A stretch of DNA of 64,000 nt from DATKMP01 sp963790045 (GTDB lineage: Bacteria > Bacteroidota > Ignavibacteria > UBA10030): contig CAWBMS010000008.1 in the NCBI GenBank assembly GCA_963790045.1, positions 62,001-126,000 of the forward strand. Reading direction: 5' to 3'. Under the pieces are notes generated by a model. It was not told where the DNA came from. It was given only the letters and a program-made list of their open reading frames with translations, and ran no database searches. Position numbers and translations under genes: made by a program. Of the stretch, positions 35,049 through 45,172 are shown one piece after another (within the stretch, counting starts at the first letter, position 1; each line of letters opens with the position of its first letter).

Positions 35049-36075
35049 ATGGATGACAGTATTACAACAAGACAAATAAATTCAGACTCTCTGCGCAGCG
35101 TTCCTCCCGATACGCTGCTTACGTGGTACGATGAGATGTTGTTGATCCGCCGGTTTGAAGAAAAGGCAGCACAACTTTATGGAATGGGAAAGATCGGCGG
35201 CTTCTGCCATTTATACAATGGACAGGAAGCTATCGCTGCCGGTGCCATCGGCGCGCTGATGCCAGACAACTATGTCATCACTGCCTATCGCGATCACGGA
35301 CTCGCCATTTCAAAAGGCGTCGATCCAAAAAAAATTTTGGCGGAGTTGCTCGGGAAAATCGGCGGCACGACGAAAGGCAAGGGCGGTTCAATGCACATCT
35401 TCGACCGAGAAAAACGATTTCTTGGCGGACACGCTATTGTCGGCGGGCATATTCCGATTGCGGCGGGAGCAGCATTTGCAATTAAATATCGAAATGAGAA
35501 AAATGTTTGTTTGTGTTTTATGGGCGATGGTGCAACAAACATCGGTACATTTCCATGAGTCGCTTAACCTTGCTGCGCTCTGGAAACTTCCGGTTATTTA
35601 CATCATCGAAAATAATAAATATGGAATGGGCACGGCGGTCGATCGCGCATCGGCAGTAGAGGTGCTGCAAAAAAAAGCGGCGGCGTATAATATGCGCAGC
35701 GATTCAGTGGAAGGTAACAATGTTTTGGAAGTACATCGAGTTATTAAAGAAGCTGTGGATCATGCACGTGAAACGTCTGAACCGTCATTGATCGAAGTCC
35801 ACACGTTTCAATATCGTGGACATTCCATGTCCGATCCGATTCACGGACATTATCGCAGTAAAGAAGAAGTTGAAGCACAAAAACGACTCGATCCCATTAC
35901 CTTGTTGGGCGAAACGTTAAAAAGGGACGGCACCGTTTCCGAAGAGTATTTTGATGCAGCAGAAAGACGAATTAAGAAAATTATTGAAGCAGCCGTAGAA
36001 TTTGCTGAGACAAGTCCCGAACCGCCTCCCGAAGAATTGTGGACAGACGTTTATTATACGAAAGAGGGAAACTAA
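35049..36075 (+). CDS. pdhA: Pyruvate dehydrogenase E1 component, alpha subunit (one frameshift)
   Basis: With the beta subunit it decarboxylates pyruvate on thiamine diphosphate and passes the acetyl group to E2. Visible are YDEMLLIRRFEEKAAQLYG at the start, GGHAIVGGHIPIAAGAA and the thiamine motif GDGATNIG followed by ENNKYGMG. The frame breaks near 35551: removing one C from TTTCCATGAG joins IGTFHESLNLAALWKL, and the corrected protein has 341 residues, a normal length. The E1 alpha/beta split marks the Gram-positive and mitochondrial type of complex. pdhB follows after one base. Confidence 0.92.
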
Positions 36076-36076
36076 T

Positions 36077-37060
36077 ATGCAGGTTGCCAGTTTTCGTGAA
36101 GCGTTGAACCAAGCCATGGATGAAGAAATGGCTCGTGATGAAAATGTATTCCTTATGGGCGAAGAAGTTGCTCAATACAACGGCGCGTATAAAGTCAGTC
36201 AAGGATTATTAGATAAATACGGACCGAAGCGCGTTATCGACACGCCGATTGCGGAAGCGGGATTTACGGGCATCGGCATCGGCGCAGCGATGGTGGGATT
36301 GCGCCCCATTGTGGAATTTATGTCATGGAATTTTTCTCTCGTGGCATTCGATCAGATTGTGAACCACGCAGCAAAAATGTATTCAATGTCCGGCGGACAT
36401 TTTCACGTGCCGATGGTTTTTCGCGGGCCCGGCGGTGCGGCACACGCACTTGCATCCACACACTCACAAGCATTGGAATCATTGTATGCACATATTCCCG
36501 GATTGAAAGTTGTGATGCCGTCCAATCCCGCCGACGCAAAAGGATTGTTAAAATCTTCCATTCGCGATGAGAACCCGATCATCTTCATCGAAAGCGAAAT
36601 GATGTACGGCGAGAAGGGAGAAATTCCCGACGGTGAATACACGATCCCGCTCGGTGTAGGAAAAATAATTCAAGAAGGAACTGACGTTACGATTGTTTCG
36701 TGGTCAAAAATTCTGCAGCACATTACGATGAAAGCCGTTAAACGATTGCAGGAAGAAAACATCAGCGTAGAATTGATCGATCCACGCACCATCAAACCGA
36801 TGGATTGGGAATTGATTTTCAATTCCGTAAAAAAAACAAATCGCTTGGTGATTGTGGAAGAGGGCTGGCCGTTCGCAGGAGTCGGTGCACAAATTTCCCA
36901 CGAAGTGCAACACAACTGTTTTGATTATTTAGATGCGCCTATCGAGCGTGTAACACAGGAAGACGTTCCTCTTCCCTACGCGCACAATTTAGAGGTTGCA
37001 TCGCTTCCCAACATTCAAAGAGTAATCAGAGCAGTTCACAGCGTTTTGTATCGCGATTGA
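36077..37060 (+). CDS. pdhB: Pyruvate dehydrogenase E1 component, beta subunit
   Basis: Forms the alpha2-beta2 E1 with PdhA. The 327-residue sequence starts at MQVASFREALNQAMDEEMAR and has the transketolase pyrimidine-binding and C-terminal domains: VFLMGEEVAQYNGAYKVSQG, DTPIAEAGFTGIGIGAAMVG, HSQALESLYAHIPGLKVV and VELIDPRTIKPMDWEL. The family residue Glu that activates thiamine is in MGEEVAQ. The start is one base after the pdhA stop (TAATATG), so translation is coupled. A longer ORF start at 36002 is inside pdhA and is rejected. Confidence 0.96.
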   Translation: MQVASFREALNQAMDEEMARDENVFLMGEEVAQYNGAYKVSQGLLDKYGPKRVIDTPIAEAGFTGIGIGAAMVGLRPIVEFMSWNFSLVAFDQIVNHAAKMYSMSGGHFHVPMVFRGPGGAAHALASTHSQALESLYAHIPGLKVVMPSNPADAKGLLKSSIRDENPIIFIESEMMYGEKGEIPDGEYTIPLGVGKIIQEGTDVTIVSWSKILQHITMKAVKRLQEENISVELIDPRTIKPMDWELIFNSVKKTNRLVIVEEGWPFAGVGAQISHEVQHNCFDYLDAPIERVTQEDVPLPYAHNLEVASLPNIQRVIRAVHSVLYRD

Positions 37061-37081
37061 AGATAAAAAAGGAAGGCAACG

Positions 37082-38311
37082 ATGGCAACAAAAGTTCTTA
37101 TGCCCAAATTGAGCGACACGATGACCGAGGGCGTCATCTTAAAATGGTTGAAGAATGAAGGCGATAAAATAAAACAAGGAGAAATTCTTGTCGAGATCGA
37201 ATCCGATAAAGCCGATATGGAATTGGAAGCATACGATTCCGGCGTGCTCCGCAAAATATTTATTGCGAACGGCGGCAAAGCACCCATCGGTGCACCACTC
37301 GCCATTATTGCCGAAGCCAACGAAGACATCACTTCCATGTTAAGCGATTCGATGACTCCCGTTTCGATTTCACGTTCTGCCCAAACTCCAAAAGAGGCTC
37401 ATCCTGCTTCAACACCTGCAGTTTTCACTTCTACTGCTGTTTCACAGACTACATCTTCGGATGAACGCATCAAAGCATCGCCGGTTGCAAAACGTATCGC
37501 TGCCGAAAAAAATATTTCAGTGCAAACAATTCATGGCAGCGGCCCTCAAGGTCGCGTCATCAAGCGAGATGTCGAATCGCTCGGTTCCGGTACGGCAACT
37601 GCAAGCAAACCAACTGCCGTTATCATTCCCGGCGGGCACAAGGACGTCGAACTTTCTCTTATCCGCAAAACCATCGCCAAGCGCATGCAAGAAAGCAAAC
37701 AAATCGTTCCGCATTTTTATGTTACAATGGAAATTGATATGGAACCGGCGATGGCGTTCCGCGAACAAATCAATGCCGCTACAAATGGAAAAATTACTTT
37801 TACGGATGTGTTAGTCAAAGCAAGTGCGATCACATTGTTAAAGCATCCAAATGTGAATGCCTCATATCTTGGCAACGCAATGCGTCAATTTGGTGAAGCA
37901 CATATCGCTGTCGCTGTTGCATTGGAAGAAGGATTGGTGACGCCGGTTCTTCGTAATTGCGAACAGAAAGAAATTCCGCAGTTGAATTCAGAGTTACGTG
38001 ATCTTGTCGAACGCGCACGCAATCGCAAACTCAAACCGGAAGAATATCAAGGAGCGACGTTCACGATTAGTAATTTGGGAATGTTCGGCGTGGAAGATTT
38101 TGTTGCAATCATTAATCCGCCGGAAGGCGCTATCCTTGCGGTCGGTGCTATCATCGAAAAACCCGTTGTCAAAAACGGACACATCGTTGTCGGACACACG
38201 ATGAAAGTAACACTCTCATCCGATCATCGTATTATCGATGGTGCAGTTGCCGCTCGATTTTTACAGGACTTGAGGAAGGTTATGGAGAATCCGATTGCGA
38301 TGCTGCTGTAA
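37082..38311 (+). CDS. pdhC: Dihydrolipoamide acetyltransferase E2 of pyruvate dehydrogenase
   Basis: E2 core that carries the swinging lipoyl arm and makes acetyl-CoA. Domains in order over 409 residues: one lipoyl domain (1-80) with the lipoylated Lys in EIESDKADMELEAY, a Pro/Ala/Ser/Thr-rich linker, the E1/E3-binding domain (about 120-160, ASPVAKRIAAEKNI) and the catalytic domain ending in SSDHRIIDGAVAARF, which contains the active-site His and Asp. It lies 21 nt after pdhB. The E3 gene is not in the window. Confidence 0.96.
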   Translation: MATKVLMPKLSDTMTEGVILKWLKNEGDKIKQGEILVEIESDKADMELEAYDSGVLRKIFIANGGKAPIGAPLAIIAEANEDITSMLSDSMTPVSISRSAQTPKEAHPASTPAVFTSTAVSQTTSSDERIKASPVAKRIAAEKNISVQTIHGSGPQGRVIKRDVESLGSGTATASKPTAVIIPGGHKDVELSLIRKTIAKRMQESKQIVPHFYVTMEIDMEPAMAFREQINAATNGKITFTDVLVKASAITLLKHPNVNASYLGNAMRQFGEAHIAVAVALEEGLVTPVLRNCEQKEIPQLNSELRDLVERARNRKLKPEEYQGATFTISNLGMFGVEDFVAIINPPEGAILAVGAIIEKPVVKNGHIVVGHTMKVTLSSDHRIIDGAVAARFLQDLRKVMENPIAMLL

Positions 38312-38340
38312 TAATTATTTTCATTTTCATGAAAAACAAA

Positions 38341-38370
38341 AACGCCCGACAATTTGCCGGGCGTTTGTTT
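38341..38370 (+). terminator. Terminator after pdhC, usable from both sides
   Basis: AACGCCCG and CGGGCGTT form an 8-bp stem between 38341 and 38364, followed by TTGTTTTTT on the plus strand and by T-rich sequence on the minus strand. It separates pdhC from the convergent lipoprotein gene. Confidence 0.8.
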
Positions 38371-38390
38371 TTTCTGAATCTTATAATCGA

Positions 38391-39468
38391 TTAAAAATCG
38401 GTCGATAGTTTAAACCGGAAGATACAATTCTTAGTAGAATCTGCCACATACAAAGTTTTATCGTAGAACGCAACACCGGTTGGTGATGCCATTCGATTGT
38501 TCGTGGCAAATTTTCCAAACGATTCTTTTTTATGCGTGCCTTTACTGTTAAATTTAAACACGCTGTCCTGCGCTGCATCAGTAATAAACACATCGAGTCG
38601 TTTGCTATCGATTGTCACACCGAATGGATACACATACTGTTTCAGATGAATAAAATCTGAATTGGATAATGCGGGATCATACGTCGATGGCACTGTCCAA
38701 CCTTGAAAATCTGAAGATGATGAATACTTCATGTAAATTGCGCCATAATCCACGGCGCTGCCGTTCAAATTATGCTGCAGCACAATAAAATCACGCGAAT
38801 TGGGATACGTCGTAAATCCGGAAAGATAATTGATATAGTTGATACCAGAGCCCGATCCGGTCGTCAAATCCGTTACCGGAGTAAGATATATATCGGATGT
38901 ATCGAACCACATGATGCGTGTATCGGGATCGATGGAACTGGAATTATCGGTACCGGTTCGAGCAACAAGATATTGACTGCCGGGCATAACGCCGATACCG
39001 ACAAAACGACGATGCGGATGCGATGATTCTTTCCTGATGATCGTGATCTTTGCAGAATCTATTTGGTGCGGTACCATCTACAAGATGAACGCGATATAAC
39101 GTCCCTGCACCTGTTGCCGAATCGACACCGCCTACCAACAAATCTAATTTATAATCTTGTGCCAACGCGGTCGGCGAATCAATACGACACTCGCCCAGAT
39201 ACCCGCCTGCAACATCCATCATCACCACACGATTATTTTTTGTATCAGCAACATACAACAGTTGGTCTTTACCGGACAACAGCGCTGTCGGTCCGGAAAA
39301 GCCCTGTTGAAACGGCGGATATAATTCTAAATACGAAGTATCGCCCACTGAATACGTCGATCCTTCAAGCGCCAAAAATGGCCCGATAGGAGAAGGATCG
39401 CTACTGCAACCGCTTAAGAGTGCAATCAGCACAATAAAAAATATCGATATAATATTTATAGGTTTCAT
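38391..39468 (-). CDS. NHL/beta-propeller-like lipoprotein (one frameshift)
   Basis: A lipoprotein of about 358 residues: MKPINIISIFFIVLIALLSGC is the signal with lipobox LLSGC. The rest has repeated propeller-type segments such as DQLLYVADTKNNRVVMMDVAG, KRLDVFITDAAQDSVFKFNSKG and KTLYVADSTKNCIFRFKLS, as in NHL-repeat proteins. The frame breaks at 39070-39074, at GCGGTACC; dropping one base joins HLVDGT to HQIDSAKITI. The ATG at 39468 overlaps the stop of the PorV-like gene. Likely surface or periplasmic, possibly a partner of the TonB receptor; substrate unknown. Confidence 0.78.
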
Positions 39469-40481
39469 CAATATGTCATTGAACAAGAGATACGATGTAC
39501 GGCTCCGAGTTCATTGAAATCCGTATAAGCATAATCAAAGGTAATCACCGTGAACGATAATGGGGCAACGACGCCGATGCCGAATGAATAATCGTCTGCG
39601 GTGTTGGAATTTTTTTCCAGCCACGACCCACCCACAGTACGCCGAAGTCCGGCACGAAGCATCAGCCATTCACTCCATGCATACTCTACACCGAAACGAA
39701 CATCTTCTGCATTATCGTTCGGATGGTTTAATTGAACAGAAGTTGTAATACGGTTCTGTTCGGTTTGATACGGTTCGAACGCAAAGCCCAGTTTAAAAAC
39801 CGTTGGCGGTGTAAAAGATTGAAATGAAGAAATTGTGGAACCGTCTATCGCGGTGATTTGTCCTGCAGGCGATACATCAGAACCAAAGTTCGATACGACA
39901 ACACCGATGCGGGCAGAACCGATCCCCGTCATATAGAACGTTCCAAAATCGAACAAGAACGTTTTCATTTTCAATACATCTAAATCTTCTTCAACATACT
40001 TGACTGTCGCACCAAAACTAAATTGCGCTGTCATCTTTCTTGAGTAGGTCAATCCAAGAGCAAGATCGCTGTAATGGAAATATGTTCCATTCCCGAACGG
40101 CTGTGTTTCCGTTGTTACGGGCATGTCATCCGTCCGTAGCGAGATGCAAGATAATCCGACAACATCGGCAGAGGTAAGATGGTACGTTGCTCCAATAAAA
40201 TCATGTTTCAAATCCACTAACCAATCAGCATGCGCAAACATCACACCGTTATGTTCATCCAGCACAACGCCGGCCGGATTCCAATACAACGCCGAGACAT
40301 CGTTGGCAACTGCCACCATCGATTCTTCCATCGCTGAACCACGTCCGCCGACACCGATCTTTAAAAATTGCAAACTGGAAATGCCTGCGCGCTGCCCGCC
40401 AAGATTCGGCAAAATGCTCTGGCTGACAACCGTTTGCACAATGACGATACTCAACACAATATAGAAGATGACTTTTTTCAT
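39468..40481 (-). CDS. PorV/PorQ-family outer-membrane beta-barrel protein
   Basis: A 337-residue protein with a signal peptide (KKVIFYIVLSIVIVQTVVSQS). After it comes the family signature GISSLQFLKIGVGGRGSAMEES, VANDVSALYWNPAGV, and then alternating beta strands to the end, where SFTVITFDYAYTDFNELGAVHRIS is the typical last part. PorV carries type IX substrates to the sortase at the outer membrane; PorQ and related proteins are less understood. Two T9SS-type proteins are encoded downstream in this window, which supports the link. Start and stop overlap both neighbours. Confidence 0.85.
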   Translation of the reverse strand: MKKVIFYIVLSIVIVQTVVSQSILPNLGGQRAGISSLQFLKIGVGGRGSAMEESMVAVANDVSALYWNPAGVVLDEHNGVMFAHADWLVDLKHDFIGATYHLTSADVVGLSCISLRTDDMPVTTETQPFGNGTYFHYSDLALGLTYSRKMTAQFSFGATVKYVEEDLDVLKMKTFLFDFGTFYMTGIGSARIGVVVSNFGSDVSPAGQITAIDGSTISSFQSFTPPTVFKLGFAFEPYQTEQNRITTSVQLNHPNDNAEDVRFGVEYAWSEWLMLRAGLRRTVGGSWLEKNSNTADDYSFGIGVVAPLSFTVITFDYAYTDFNELGAVHRISCSMTY

Positions 40482-43362
40482 TAAAACTTCAGCGCGGCTC
40501 CAAGCATAATGTGGCGCGGTTCCATATACCGTGCGGGATTGTACAGGTACGTATCGATGGGCGCTTGAGTTTCCGGATAGTGCGGGTCATTCCAGCTATT
40601 TGGTGTCGGCGTCCAACTGCCGTTTGCTTGGTACCGTGTGCACCATACCGGTAAGCGGATTGATGATCTGCGCATTCTGTCGATTTAAAATATTACTGAT
40701 TTCAATCGTAATCGCTAACTGCGCAAACGAGAGATCAATATCTTTTTCAAAATTTAAATCCAATGTCATAATATCGTCACCGACCATGCCGTACAGATTA
40801 TTGGGATCGGCGGTATAAATAGGACGGCCTGTCGCAGCATCATAGCCGGTTAGAAGCTGAGGCGTATAGCGTTTTCCCGATTGATAAAAAAATCGTGTAT
40901 AAATATTATAATCATCTAAGATACCGTTGCCAAAACCGAACAGCGCTTTATTTTTGTTGATATGGAAATTCAATACCACGGTTCCTTCAAACGGACGATC
41001 CCACGCGAGATAATTTTCTTTCACCGTCTCGCTTAATCCTTGCTGAATATCGTAGAGCGCTTCTTCAGCCGAAGAACTTTTTCCAGTCCCGATTGAATAC
41101 GACGCCGACAACGCGCCGCGGAACCAATCGGAATACCGCTTTTTATATTCCACTTCTATTCCGCGTGTCCGTGCATAGTCTAAATTAATATACGTGGTGT
41201 AAGTTCCTGTCGCATATTTTGTTTGAGGAACTTGTACCGTTGCCGCCGTGATATAATCAAAAATATCTTTGTAATATGCCGTGACATTGAGAACATCATT
41301 CTCGGATAATTGATTACGAATGCCCAGCTCGTATGCAACAGTTGTTTCAGGATTCAGATCGGGATTGCCGACTGCTTGGGTCGGTGGCGTGAGCGTTGAT
41401 CGGAGAAGTTTTGTGTACACATAAATCGGACGCGGAAATTTTGAATACTGCCCGTCCGAGAAAAAGAGCGTTTGATTGTCCGACACCGGATGCGCTATTG
41501 CCAACCGCGGGCTAAGCCGTCCCTTCCATCGGCAAACCGAACATCGAATAGGTGATTGTCAAAATATTTTTGGCGAATTAGCCGGGGCTCACCATAGATA
41601 GCGAATGGGGTTGCGCATCGCATCATCGACATATTTTCCGGGGAACCAATAATCGAAGCGCAGGCCGAAGTTCAACACCATACCGCCGGATGTGAGATTA
41701 TCCTGCGCATAAATTGCACCTAACGCCGGCTTCACAGCATAAATATCATTATCATACCCCATCGGCCGCACCCACGGCTCATCAATATCGATCATCTGCA
41801 TATCTTGAAATCGCATTTCGATGCCGGACTTAAACTTATTTTTTTCATTGAAGTTACTGGTCACGTCTAACTTCACTGTATATTCGTTCACGTATTGATC
41901 TCGCCATGTCCGAAGGGCTTCCGACATCATAAAATCCGTCGCCGGGAATAACAAGCACCGTGTCACTTTTTAAATTACGATAAATTAAAGGAAACGTAAC
42001 AATATCTTTTGGCTCGGTATAATCTTGCCACGATTTTCCATTTGCATCGGCACGCAAATGCGCTGTGTAATGGCTCAGGCGAAGTTCATAAAATGTTTTT
42101 GTGTTCAGCGTGTGTGTAAAGGTCAATGATTGCTGAATATTGACTTGCGCAAATGTGTTGGCGCTATCTGGAATGTTTTGGAAAAGATATTGATAACCCG
42201 GCTGCGGCTCCACATACTCCAGCGTCGTCTGAATCGATTGCGAGTTTTGATTGACGGAAAGCGAATATGTGCCGGCGTATGCTAATTTCATCGTCGGCGT
42301 AATTTTCCATGTCAACTTTCCAAATCCCGACCAGTTATTACTGCGCCGCGGCATCAAACTGGATTCATCGACAAGCGAACTTTTTAATCCACCCGGCGCT
42401 TTCACTTCCCAGCCAGTCGGCAGCCCGTCATTGTCAATCGTTTCCACCCATCGCGTATAACCGTCTGTGAGATTCACGTTTGCATTTGCAAAGAAACTTA
42501 TTTTACCGGGAAGTTCAACACCCAATGCCGGCAGCAAATACGTGGTAAGAGGTTCCGGTCCGCTGAGTGCAAAATCATAAATATCCGTATTAAAGTTCGA
42601 ACGCGAATCATCGTTGAATCCAAAATGATCTTGCTTGTGCCCGAGAGAGCCAGTGTATTTATCGCCGCCATCTTTTGTCGTGAGATTCACAACGCCGGAG
42701 GTCGCTTGCCCGTATTCTGCGCCATAACCGCCTGTGATCACTTCCGCTTCTTGAATGGAACCCGGAGGAAGTTGAACACCGAACCCCGTGCTGCCCATCG
42801 GGTCTTGAACCGAAATACCATCAATGATGTACGCCGTTTCATAACTTCTGCCGCCGCGTATATGGATTTGATCGTCGGACTTGACAACGCCAACCTGCAT
42901 CGCAACAACATCCTGCACATTTTGCACTGCTGCTACAGACATGTCTTCGCTTTTCACCGAACGTTTGCTGGAAGTTTCTTCGATGTTGAACATCGGTTTT
43001 TCACCGACAACTACAACTTCCTGTCCCAGCGAAAGAGACGTTTCTTCCATCACAATATCCAGCACTGTCGTTTCGCCTGCTTTTATATTCACTGCAGGAT
43101 ATTGCACTAATTTATAACCGATTAATTTCACTTCGACAACATACGTACCGGGATTCACTTTCGAGATGATATAATTCCCGTCGTAATCTGTTGCCGCACC
43201 GTAATACGTTCCTTTGACGACGATGTTCACACTGGGCAATCCGTCTTTGGTAATTTTGTCGATGATACTTCCCTTTAAGATACCTGTTTGTGAAAACGCT
43301 GATGCGCTCAGGCCAACGCTCGCAATAAAGACAAGGCACCAATATGTAAAAACTTTTTTCAT
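40481..43362 (-). CDS. TonB-dependent outer-membrane receptor (several frameshifts)
   Basis: A receptor of about 960 residues. A signal peptide is followed by a carboxypeptidase-regulatory-like domain (ILKGSIIDKITKDGLPSVNI), a plug (VVVVGEKPMFNIEETSSKRS, HIRGGRSYETAYIIDGISV) and a long barrel rich in aromatic strands. Coding is spread over at least four frame segments: 43362 to about 41920, 41966-41589, 41504-40596 and 40675-40481. The last junction is at a GGTACC (40630-40635); others lie near 41920 and in 41500-41590. The substrate is unknown. The ATG overlaps the previous gene by ATGA and the stop overlaps the PorV-like start. Confidence 0.85.
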
Positions 43363-45029
43363 TGCAAGGCAATACCGAAGTCGCTAAACGCTTGTTTGAA
43401 GAATCCGATGACACCTGAACTGGAATTCCCTGCATTCATTTTATCTAATGGGAAACTCAAAAATATTACACGTTTCGTGTCATCGATAACACCGACACTC
43501 GTTTTCAGATCATTATACGTTGCATTCCGAGGATAATAATAAATATTTTTTGCAGCAGCATTTGGGTAAATCGGAAATGTTGGAGCAATATATGTTTTTT
43601 TAAAACTCAAAACAGGATAAATTTCCGAAGCGACCGAAGAATCCGGATACACTAAACCGCTCTCCCTTGTTGCATTGAGTGCTGTCCATCCAAGACTATC
43701 AAGCGGAGCAATATCACGATAGGCATGGCCGGCATCAGGATTGACGGTTCTATCTGTAAATTGTGCAGAATAAACCAGATGGCCACCATCGATGGAACTC
43801 CAATAATCGAACAAGACTCTCCGAGAGATCACCAAACTCGGCGACGGATCGGTGTACCAAAAAACGGAATTATATAATTTTAAGGTTTTTGTCAACGCCG
43901 GATTGACATGCTGCGTAGATGGCGTCATACTGCCGTCGCGCAAATTCAATATATCGTACGTTAAACCGGAAATATTTTTAAACACACTATCGGTATAAAA
44001 TGTCCGCACCGAAGACGAATCACCTGAACCTACATAATCAATTACCAACAACATTTTCCCACGCGGCCTTTTCACATACCAACTGCGGCCATTAGTTGGA
44101 AATACTAATGGACTGCTGGTTGCACCCGCAACATCGAGTGTCTTCACTTACAATTTATTATTTGCATCTAGATTCATTCCGGCAAGTGTGCCGATATTGT
44201 GAAGATTGGGCGATACTCCCGTGAACACATCTGCGCTCACTGTCGAAGTTAAAGCAGCATCGCTTCTTGCGCGAGGAACAGACAACGTAATTGTTGTCAC
44301 GCTTGCCGGCACGAGCAACGGATTGGAAAATGTCGAATCATTTAATGAGATTCGATAACCTGCGATGGTTTCGTCGCCGTCGAAGTCAGCGCCTGCCCAT
44401 GAAAAACTTGCTACTGTAAATGTAACCGGCGGCGGCTGCGCAATCAACGTATCGATATTTGCATCGGGAACATAACTAATGGTCGGCGGTGTATTGACCG
44501 TTGGAAATTGCTGCTTGGCTCCATTCGGATCCATCGAATTCGCTAAATTGTCCAACCGCACATCTGCCGAATCATATATTCCGTTATTATTTTTATCCCA
44601 ATATATAAATGGAGATAATTTTATGACAGCACCAACAGGCAGCGGATAGGAAAATGTGTTATCCACTGCATGCACTGCGACTAAAAAATTTTGTTTTGCT
44701 TGACGCAATGGGAAACTGATGATCGAATCTGTCGTCGTAAACGTACGAATATGTCAACGTATCGGGATTGGGAATTGCAGAGAGATTCGGTACGATCGCC
44801 AGCAAATATCCGACAACATAACCATCCTGATCTTCACCCCACCATCGCAGTTCTTGCTTGCTTACTCCTTGAGCAACGGCAGTGTCGGAATAAATCCAGA
44901 AAAATGTTAACGGTGTTTTATTCGGCACCGGCTGGTTCGAATATTGCTTCACGCAACCGCTTTGTAGCAACATGCCATGCCCAGCATCGCTGCAACAGCG
45001 ATCGACATATTTCTTTTGTTTATTTTCAC
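43359..45029 (-). CDS. Large lipoprotein of unknown function (two frameshifts and one in-frame stop)
   Basis: About 556 residues when repaired. The proposed start is GTG at 45029, giving KINKRNMSIAVAAMLG and a lipobox LLQSGC. The body has fibronectin-like segments (NTPPTISYVPDANIDTLIAQ, SWAGADFDGDETIAGYRISL) and a C-terminal alpha/beta part (LLVIDYVGSGDSSSVRTFYTD). Breaks: one missing base near 44985, one extra base at 44739-44742 beside a GTAC, and TAA at 44148-44150 where TAC (again GTAC) would continue the same frame. It ends by overlapping the TonB receptor start (ATGA), so the two are coupled. Confidence 0.7.
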
Positions 45030-45074
45030 AAGCACATTTTTTGTTCGTCGGAGTTTGACAAAAAAAATCATTCG

Positions 45075-45125
45075 TAGGATAGGCATTCTTGCCTGTCCCA
45101 AAGGGACACACAAGAATGTATGTCC
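45075..45125. repeat. Double palindromic intergenic repeat
   Basis: CATTCTTG (45084-45091), TGTCCC (45094-45099), GGGACA (45103-45108) and CAAGAATG (45111-45118) nest to one hairpin. Read on the minus strand it also looks like two copies of a unit GGGACA-2 nt-CATTCTTG-2 nt-TGTCCC. It lies between two surface-protein genes. Confidence 0.65.
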
Positions 45126-45172
45126 CACCATATTTTTCCTTTTAGTCAGATCAAGCAAACGTTCTATATCAT

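Noticed and set aside
44146..44151. Stop-codon recoding (special amino acid at TAA)
   Set aside because: TAA is not used for selenocysteine or pyrrolysine, and a single base change linked to GTAC explains it.
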